Assembly (NCBI GenBank): GCA_036939355.1
Contig: JALLAP010001649.1
Location: 1 to 14,053, forward strand
Length of the DNA stretch: 14,053 nucleotides
Direction of reading: 5' to 3'
DNA from: Thalassiosira profunda
Lineage: Eukaryota; Bacillariophyta; Thalassiosirophyceae; Thalassiosirales; Thalassiosiraceae
Position numbers and translations under genes: made by a program. Positions 8,845 to 14,053 of this stretch are shown here, piece by piece (position 1 is the first letter of the stretch; every line of letters begins with the position of its first letter). The notes under the pieces were generated by a model that was not told the origin of the DNA, ran no database searches, and was given only the letters and a program-made list of their open reading frames with translations.

Positions 8845-11800
8845 ATGCACATCCCCGGAGCGCTGATGGCGCTGGCCGCGTCCCAGCTGGCGTCGGCCCC
8901 GGTCGGCGAGGCCTTCTCCGCAACGGCCTCGCCATCGCCCGATTTGATGTCGCGTGCGTCACCACCCATCAACATCAACGTCCGCTCGCCCCCACGCAGC
9001 AACCGGCCGTCGACGGCATCCTTCGGATCGCTGCGCGACCTCATCGACGAGGCGGCGGGCGGCGACGAGGGCGGGGACGACGACGCCGTCGCCGACTTCA
9101 ACAACCGCCTCGTGAATTTCAGCCGGTCCAAATTCGCCGACACCAAATTTCGCAGCCGGAGCGTCTACGGGACGGGCACCGATGGGGACGACGAGCGGGG
9201 CCAGCGGAGGGACCGCCTGTCGCCGTTTCCGTTTGCGGCGAACGCCCCCCAGTCGGGGAGCGGGATGTCGTTGGACGAGGAGGGTCCGGCGGCCTCGGCG
9301 AAAGAAGGGAAACGGAAGGCGATGCGGGAGGCGGTGATGGCATCGGCGGCGGCGGAGGCCGAGGGGGAGGCTGCGGACGTTGCATCCGATGTGGATGAAA
9401 GGGGGAGCAAATACGGAGACGAGACCATGGTCTCGGACAATCACGGGGGGAGCGTAGGAACGTACTACAGCAATCGCAAATATCCCGCGCCGGAGAAGAA
9501 GTATCGGCCGGAGGCGGACCGGCGGGATCAACTGGGCCTGCACGGCGACCGGCTGTCCACATTTTCGTTCGGATCCAAGAAACCCGAAGCGAGGAGCAGG
9601 TCTCGGCCGACACGTGAGGATGCACTGGATGAAGACGGTGCCGATGAAGAAAAGGTGGGTGTCGTACCAGAATCCCGGGAGGATTTGGATGCCTCCTTTG
9701 GCGTTGACAACATGCACGGCAACATCAACATCGCCACGAGCCGAAACCCCGCCGCAGCGAATCGCCCCGATCTATTCACGGCCTCGGAAGGGGAGGATAA
9801 CCATGGGGATCGGCTGTCCACCTTTTCCATGGCGAGGAACGAGGACAAAGGCGGTGCGCCGTTGGGGCCGGCCTCTCCCAGTGCATCCTCTGGGGGCTCC
9901 GGGGGCGCCCCCCTCTCCGACGTCGACAACCACGGCGACAGGCTCGGTACCTTCAGCTTCGCTTCGACCGATTTGCAAAGTGGCAGCACCAGCGCCAAGG
10001 GGACGAGCGCCGCGAGCCCACTGCCCGACACCGGCGACTCGAACGTCAAGCCGCCGCCCCCGTCGACTGCCCAGAGCGCACGGAGCACACCAAGCGCCGA
10101 CAAACCCGATTACTCCCTCAACAACGAAGCGTCCTACGAAGTGTACTCTCCCCCCGACAAGGGATCCCTGTCGTCGCTGGCGTCGTCGGTGTCCATCAAG
10201 ACGCGCAACGATCGCATCAACGAAATCAAGGAGCAAACCGACCCGAAGCGCCTGCACCCCGATGGGATGAACGTGCCCCGTTTGAACAGCAAGGGAGACG
10301 TCATGAGCTTCAGCAGCGCCAGCGGGCGACCCAATTTCTTTCAGAGGATCGAGACGGCGGCTCAAGAAGAGAAGGAAGGGAGTGGTGCTGAGGGCAAGGG
10401 CAATGCTGCCGAGGAGAAGAACACCGACGGCATGATCAACGGCGCTGAAAGTGATGGAATTGGCGACTCCCTTGAGAGCGAGAGCAAGAGGTAAGCGCTA
10501 AATGTAAGCGTATGTTTTCATATGAGAACTGCCAATCTAATCCTTGTGGCCAGCTCTAGCAATGATGGCAGCAAGGGCGGCAGCTCAGCTGGCGGAGATT
10601 GCTTCATCGGATTTGACCTGGGCACCAGCGGAGCCAGAATGTCCATTGTGGAGGCGAAGCCAGCAGGAGGTTACGATGAGGTGTTCACTGCTGCGCTGAC
10701 GTGGGACGACAAAATGCAATACGACGATGCAAAAGGGTGGAAGGATGCGGTCGATACGCTATTGTCTCGTGCGCAAGGGACGGAGGTCATGTCGAGGGTC
10801 AAATCCATTTGTGTCTCTGGAACCTCAGCGACCTGCCTCCTCGTCAATAAGCACACCCTCGACGTTTCGCGAAGGGCGAGAATGTACAACTACGATATCA
10901 AATCAGGCGACGAGTCTCCGGCTGACCGTGCATCGATACGTGCCCGAGAAGCATACTGCGCGGGCGACCACTGGTTCGTTGGCAAAGCTCCTTTTGTGGA
11001 ACGCGGAGCAGCCATTGAATGACGAGGCACTCTGTCACCAATCAGATTACGTGTCCATGTCGCTGATCCACGAAGGCCGCGAGGACAAGGATAAGTGCAC
11101 TGTCACGAGCGACTGGCACAATTGCTTGAAGTTGGGGTACGACGTCCGGCAGCGAGAGTTCCCCGCCTGGATGCACGACCTGTTGAAAGAGGGAGCCAAC
11201 ATTCCCAATCCGGAGTCCGTTTTGCCTTCCAAGGTGATCTCCCCTGGCGAGCCATTCGGGGTGATCTCTCCCACTGTTGCTTCCAAGTACGGTCTCTCTT
11301 CGAACGTGGTGTTGGTGGGAGGAACCACTGACTCCAACGCGGCCTTCTTCGCCGCGGCTGGTGCCACGCCAGACTATGGCACCGCTGTGACGAGCTTGGG
11401 CAGCACATTAGCAATCAAGCAGCTGAGCAAGACGTTTGTGGAAGATGCGTCGAGAGGAGTGTACAGCCATCGCTTTCCTAGGTTCGCTGGCAAGGAAGGT
11501 AGAGACGAAGAAGACGCCTGGCTTATCGGGGGCGCGAGCAATGTCGGCTGTGCGGTGCTTCGGCAACAGGGGTTCTCGAACGACGAGTTGGCAACGCTGA
11601 GCGCCGAGATCGATCCAACCGCCGACAGTCCTCTGTGGTATTACCCATTAATGAAGAAGGGAGAGCGCTTTCCTGTGGCAGACAGCGAGAAGGAACCCGT
11701 GTTGGAACCCAAGCCGGACAGCCGCAAGGAATACCTGCACGGTCTACTGCAAGGCATCGGCGACGTGGAAAGGGATGGTTTCAAAGTATTGGGAGAGCTG

Positions 11801-12001
11801 GGCGCCAGTCCGAGCAGGCCAACAGTTGTACTGAGCTGTGGGGGTGGGTCCAAGAACGACGTGTGGATTTCGATGAGACAGAGGCGGCTGAAGGACATTT
11901 ACGACGAGGGCCAGCGCGTCGAGGTGAAGAGGGCAGAGAACACCGAAGCTAGCTTTGGGGCGGCCCTGCTTGCGGCCGCTCACGTGTCTGTCGCCGGCTG
12001 A
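8845..12001 (+). CDS. Motif-repeat disordered protein fused to FGGY D-ribulose kinase (two exons, one frame slip)
   Basis: Exon 1 (8845-10490) encodes ~548 residues rich in Ser, Gly, Asp, Pro and charge, with no folded domain I recognise. A motif H-G-D-R-L-S-T-F-S-F recurs in it. Exon 2 (10554-12001) encodes an FGGY sugar kinase closest in pattern to the plastid plant protein AtXK-1 and its cyanobacterial counterpart, which phosphorylate D-ribulose to ribulose 5-phosphate with ATP. Visible motifs: phosphate loop F-D-L-G-T-S-G-A-R (Asp codon 10615), H-T-A-R-A-T-T-G-S-L-A-K, C-H-Q-S-D-Y, D-W-H-N-C-L-K-L-G-Y-D, the G-G-T-T-D-S segment with the likely catalytic Asp at 11330, and the adenosine motif C-G-G-G-S-K-N-D (~11836-11866). 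The frame slips by +1 between about 10885 and 10935. An in-frame ATG at 8713 would add 44 residues if unspliced. The N-terminus is only weakly hydrophobic, so plastid targeting is uncertain. The kinase call is firm; the fusion rests on the splice junction. Confidence 0.75.
9205..10323 (+). repeat. Recurring H-G-D-R-L-S-T-F-S-F peptide motif in exon 1
   Basis: Copies at residues 121-133 (R-R-D-R-L-S-P-F-P-F), 232-244 (L-H-G-D-R-L-S-T-F-S-F), 319-331 (N-H-G-D-R-L-S-T-F-S-M) and 362-374 (N-H-G-D-R-L-G-T-F-S-F), with a degenerate one at 483-493 (K-G-D-V-M-S-F-S). Partial D-N-H-G or N-M-H-G pieces occur at ~198 and ~289. The motif sits at 43- to 111-residue intervals in disordered, acidic and Ser-rich sequence. 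The DNA copies are not identical, so the peptide rather than the DNA appears conserved. Confidence 0.8.
10491..10553 (+). other. Intron joining the disordered exon to the kinase exon
   Basis: The donor is AG|GTAAGC at 10489-10496, a branch-like CTAAT is at 10536-10540, and the acceptor is GGCCAG| ending at 10553, giving 63 bases. Exon 1 ends in phase 2 and exon 2 resumes exactly in the kinase frame (AG + C = Ser). A second AG at 10558-10559 lies six bases on and also keeps frame. Without splicing, translation stops at the TAA at 10492-10494. Confidence 0.78.
10885..10935 (+). other. Apparent +1 frame slip inside the kinase exon
   Basis: Before this point the kinase reads in one frame through R-A-R-M-Y-N-Y-D. 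After it, H-R-Y-V-P-E-K-H-T-A-R-A and the rest of the family motifs are one base further on. The original frame stops at 11022. I could not find a GT-AG pair of suitable length that preserves both flanking motifs. A single extra base, by sequencing error or true mutation, is the simplest account. Confidence 0.75.
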
Positions 12002-12217
12002 ATCTATGATGTGGGAATGTGCATCAACGGTGGTTGTTTATATGAACTCATAATGCATGTATCTCATTGTGCGCGGGGAAACCCGAGCAAGGCAACTCTC
12101 CAACAGTGCCTACTCAGATCGGCCGGGAAAAGTGTGGTCTGCTATTCAGAGGAACAACTCTCTGGGCGTACGCTGCTTTAGCAGCAACTCTCTGGACAAT
12201 CAAATCGGAACGCTCGT
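12002..12217. other. Convergent intergenic spacer
   Basis: These 216 bases lie between two stop codons that face each other. I see no gene. It holds an 11-base direct repeat (12155-12165 and 12185-12195) around a small 5-base-arm hairpin (12172-12176 with 12181-12185). No clear AATAAA signal is present, although AT-rich DNA (TTTATATGAACTCATAATG) near 12038-12056 is a plausible 3' end for the kinase transcript. Confidence 0.55.
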
Positions 12218-13661
12218 TCAGATCATCTGAACATCGCTGGGGGGATCCTTGATGGCGCTGCTCAGGAGGCCCAAAACGAAATCCTCCGCGGCGTTCTGGG
12301 CCTGCCCGTCAAACTCGGCCGGCAGCGGGGTACCGGTCGCCACCATGCCCATCCCCAGCCCCTCAATGTCGAGACGGGGAGGCTGCATCAGAGCCTGCAG
12401 CCCGTCGACGGCGCTCTGAACGTTCGGCTCGGCCATCGGGGAGGGAACCGCGCCTGCCTCGACCTTCGCCTTCTTGGGACGGCCCCGCTTCTTTTGGGGA
12501 GCCTCGCCGGAAGCCTTCGACGAAGTGCTGCTGCTGCCCTCCGAAGTGCTCCTCCTCGACATCCTGCAGAAGATATCCACTGAGCGATTGCCAAAAGCAA
12601 GAATTGCAACAAAACAGACGAAGTAAACGACTCACCAGCGGCGCCCGGGCTTGGGCTTCGCCGAGGGTTCGGCCGCCCCGCCCGTCTCGCCGAGGAAGGG
12701 CACGCTCGCCACGGCGCTGACCATCCGGGACATCACGGCCTTGATCTCGGCGCGGGGGTAGGCGTACTTCGTTCCGCGCATGGGGATGTTCTCGTACACC
12801 GAGAGGGCACTGCCGGTGCTGGAAGTGGAGGAGGCGCTCGCGTTCCGCTCGACCAGCGCCTTGGGCTTGCTCGACAAGGCAGCGCCGCTCTCGGCCTTGG
12901 CTTCGGGCTTGCTCGCCGCAAGAGCGATCGTCTCCTTCGTGTTTGCCCCGGCCTTGCTCGAGGGAGCGGTGCTCGCCTCGGCCTTGGGCTTGCCCTCGAC
13001 GGACGCGGCATCGCTCGCCTCGGCCTTCTTGGCGTTGCCCTTGCCCGACGAAGCGTCGCTCTTCTCTCCGCCCTCCGCCCCCTCCTTGGGCTTGCACGTC
13101 CAGCGCTTTCCACGCTTCCCGCCTCGCCAGCGTTTGCACTTGCCGCAGCGCGTCCGCGTCGCCGGGAGCTCCTCCCCGCACTGGCACGTCCAGGGCGTGG
13201 GGTCCACGGGCTCGTCGCTTACCGCGGCCGCGGCGCTGCTCTTGCGCCCCCCGCGCTTCTTCCGGGCGCCCTTCCCGAGAATCGCCCTTCTTCTTCCGTC
13301 CCCTCTTCTTCGCCCCGCCGTCATTGCCGCCATCGTCGTCGTCCGCGGCCTTGCGCTTCCGCCCCCTCGATTTCTTCTTCGGTTCCTTCGCGTCGCCGCC
13401 CTCCTCGTCGTCGTTGGGGAAGGGGGCGACGGACGGGACGAGGCTCAGCGACGCGAGCAGCGCTGCGTCGTCCTCGGGGGAGGAGGTGTCGTCGCGGGCG
13501 GTCCCGCCGAGGCTGACAATTTGCTTGTCCAGCGCAAGCAGCCGGGCGCGGAGGTTACGCATTGCCTCGTGGTGCTCGGCGACGAGCATTTGCTCGTGGC
13601 GCATGAGGCTTTCTCGCTCGGCGACCAAGTCCTCTAGGCCGTGCGTCGATTTGGTGGGCAT
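12218..13661 (-). CDS. Nuclear-type protein with coiled coil, C4 zinc finger and AT-hook (two exons, one frame slip)
   Basis: The start is ATG at 13661; exon 1 runs to 12636 and exon 2 from 12563 to the TGA at 12218, giving ~456 residues after allowing for one extra base near 13270-13312. Residues 8-50 are a probable coiled coil (L-V-A-E-R-E-S-L to L-L-A-L-D-K-Q-I). Residues ~93-125 hold basic clusters such as K-K-K-S-R-G-R-K-R-K, a likely nuclear localisation signal. At ~157-178 is W-T-C-x-C, ten residues, then C-G-K-C-K-R-W-R-G-G, close to a RanBP2-like zinc finger but with one residue between the first cysteines. A Lys/Ala/Ser-rich stretch follows, then a more conserved-looking segment (Y-E-N-I-P-M-R-G-T-K-Y-A-Y-P). 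Exon 2 carries an AT-hook (K-K-R-G-R-P-K-K). DNA or chromatin binding is inferred; I cannot name the gene. Confidence 0.65.
12564..12635 (-). other. Intron in the zinc-finger/AT-hook gene
   Basis: Read on the minus strand, the donor is CTG|GTGAGT (from 12635) and the acceptor is TTCTGCAG| (ending at 12564), with a T-rich stretch before it. The length is 72 bases. Exon 1 ends in phase 2 (TG) and joins G to make Trp, after which the frame runs M-S-R-R-S-T-S into the AT-hook. Without splicing the frame hits TGA inside the donor. Confidence 0.82.
13270..13312 (-). other. Apparent one-base frame slip in a purine-rich Lys/Arg stretch
   Basis: Upstream, the frame from the ATG at 13661 encodes the coiled coil and basic clusters. 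Downstream, the zinc-finger cysteines and the intron phase are one base further on. The transition falls in a run of AAG/GGG triplets containing a 4-base and a 3-base G run (minus strand). No GT dinucleotide occurs in the segment on the minus strand, so a standard intron is excluded. Confidence 0.7.
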
Positions 13662-14053
13662 TGTTGCGGTTGCTCTTGGTGTCTGCAACGGCAACGCGCG
13701 AGGGGCAGAGAGAGAGAAGAACAATGCGTCAGATTTGAAGGCGACGCAGTGACACGACGGCCGCCCTTGTCGCAGGTGGCTGCAGCGGACCCCGCCGTCG
13801 TTCGCTTGCCCTGCCGTCAATCCACCGACGCTGACGGCAGCAGGTACCAAAAAGAGTGATATCCCCAATTCTGCGTCTGCGGGAATCGCCGTGCAAACCT
13901 GAAAATAAAACCGCAAACTGGCCGCCTCCAAATAATTGATCCAAATATTTGAATGCTGGTGCCGGCGGGGAAGGGTCCGGTCGTCGCTGGATATCCCTGT
14001 CCACGGGAAAACATGGGGGTGCAACAGGGGGTGAGTCGTTGATCGAGTTTGGG
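13662..14053. promoter_or_regulatory. Upstream region of the zinc-finger/AT-hook gene
   Basis: No gene is supported here. On the minus strand, a long pyrimidine tract (TTCTTCTCTCTCTCTG) is followed by GTTGCAG about 27 bases before the ATG, which could be a 5' UTR splice acceptor or a pyrimidine-rich initiator. Two CCAAAT strings (13928-13933 and 13941-13946) and a 10-base palindrome CAAATATTTG (13942-13951) lie in an AT-rich patch. The assignment as promoter is by position. Confidence 0.4.

Noticed and set aside
8845..8930. Plastid signal peptide with an A-S-A-F-type cleavage motif at the start of the kinase fusion
   Set aside because: The hydrophobic stretch is weak and lacks basic residues before it; S-A-P-V-G-E-A-F is only a loose match, so targeting is left open.
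10882..10905. A micro-intron (GTACAA...CAG, about 23 bases) to explain the kinase frame slip
   Set aside because: Its length moves the reading to the wrong third frame and it is far too short for spliceosomal splicing.
12363..13269. Continuous minus-strand frame without intron or frame slip for the zinc-finger gene
   Set aside because: In that frame the cysteines, Lys/Ala/Ser-rich stretch and AT-hook are all lost, while the alternative gives a zinc finger and a canonical splice junction in phase.
13662..14024. N-terminal extension of the zinc-finger protein to 14024
   Set aside because: The extension has no domain, lies in AT-rich and pyrimidine-tract DNA, and the ATG at 13661 begins the coiled coil directly.
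1..14053. tRNA, rRNA, CRISPR arrays, insertion sequences or viral genes
   Set aside because: I found no cloverleaf, rRNA-like sequence, regularly spaced repeat array, transposase or viral signature on either strand.

Overview
This window looks like nuclear DNA of a GC-rich, intron-poor eukaryotic microalga, most probably a stramenopile such as a centric diatom. The evidence is short GT-AG introns (63 and 72 bases), long exons, ATG starts without ribosome binding sites, a plant/algal-type D-ribulose kinase, a Vps39-type membrane-traffic protein, and a W-C-C-C-C zinc finger plus AT-hook nuclear protein. The species is inference from style only. The assembly is rough. Two single-N joins are each flanked by exact 72-base copies of the same sequence, and two genes carry apparent one-base frame slips.

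Layout: 1-763 is AT-richer intergenic DNA with nested inverted repeats. 764-4224 (+) is a giant flavohaemoglobin-like protein: four SAM-like repeats, four globin-like units and a FAD/NAD(P)H reductase. It is about 1,104 residues once the two duplicated joins are discounted. 4298-8611 (-) is a single-exon 1,437-residue protein of the Vps39/TGFBRAP1 tethering family whose C-terminus is a gamma-COP-type appendage (ear) domain instead of the usual cysteine-rich end. The 3' ends of these two genes face each other 73 bases apart. 8612-8844 is a short divergent promoter region. 8845-12001 (+) is a two-exon gene: a long disordered exon with a recurring H-G-D-R-L-S-T-F-S-F motif, spliced in frame to an FGGY D-ribulose kinase, with one apparent frame slip inside the kinase. 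12002-12217 is a short convergent intergenic stretch. 12218-13661 (-) is a two-exon coiled-coil, zinc-finger and AT-hook protein, also with one frame slip. 13662-14053 is its upstream region.

Nothing suggests an operon or a shared pathway; these are separate nuclear genes in alternating orientations. The points of interest are three unusual architectures: a SAM4-globin4-reductase enzyme, a tethering-factor/coat-appendage fusion, and a ribulose kinase with a motif-bearing disordered extension and a possible alternative start inside its intron.
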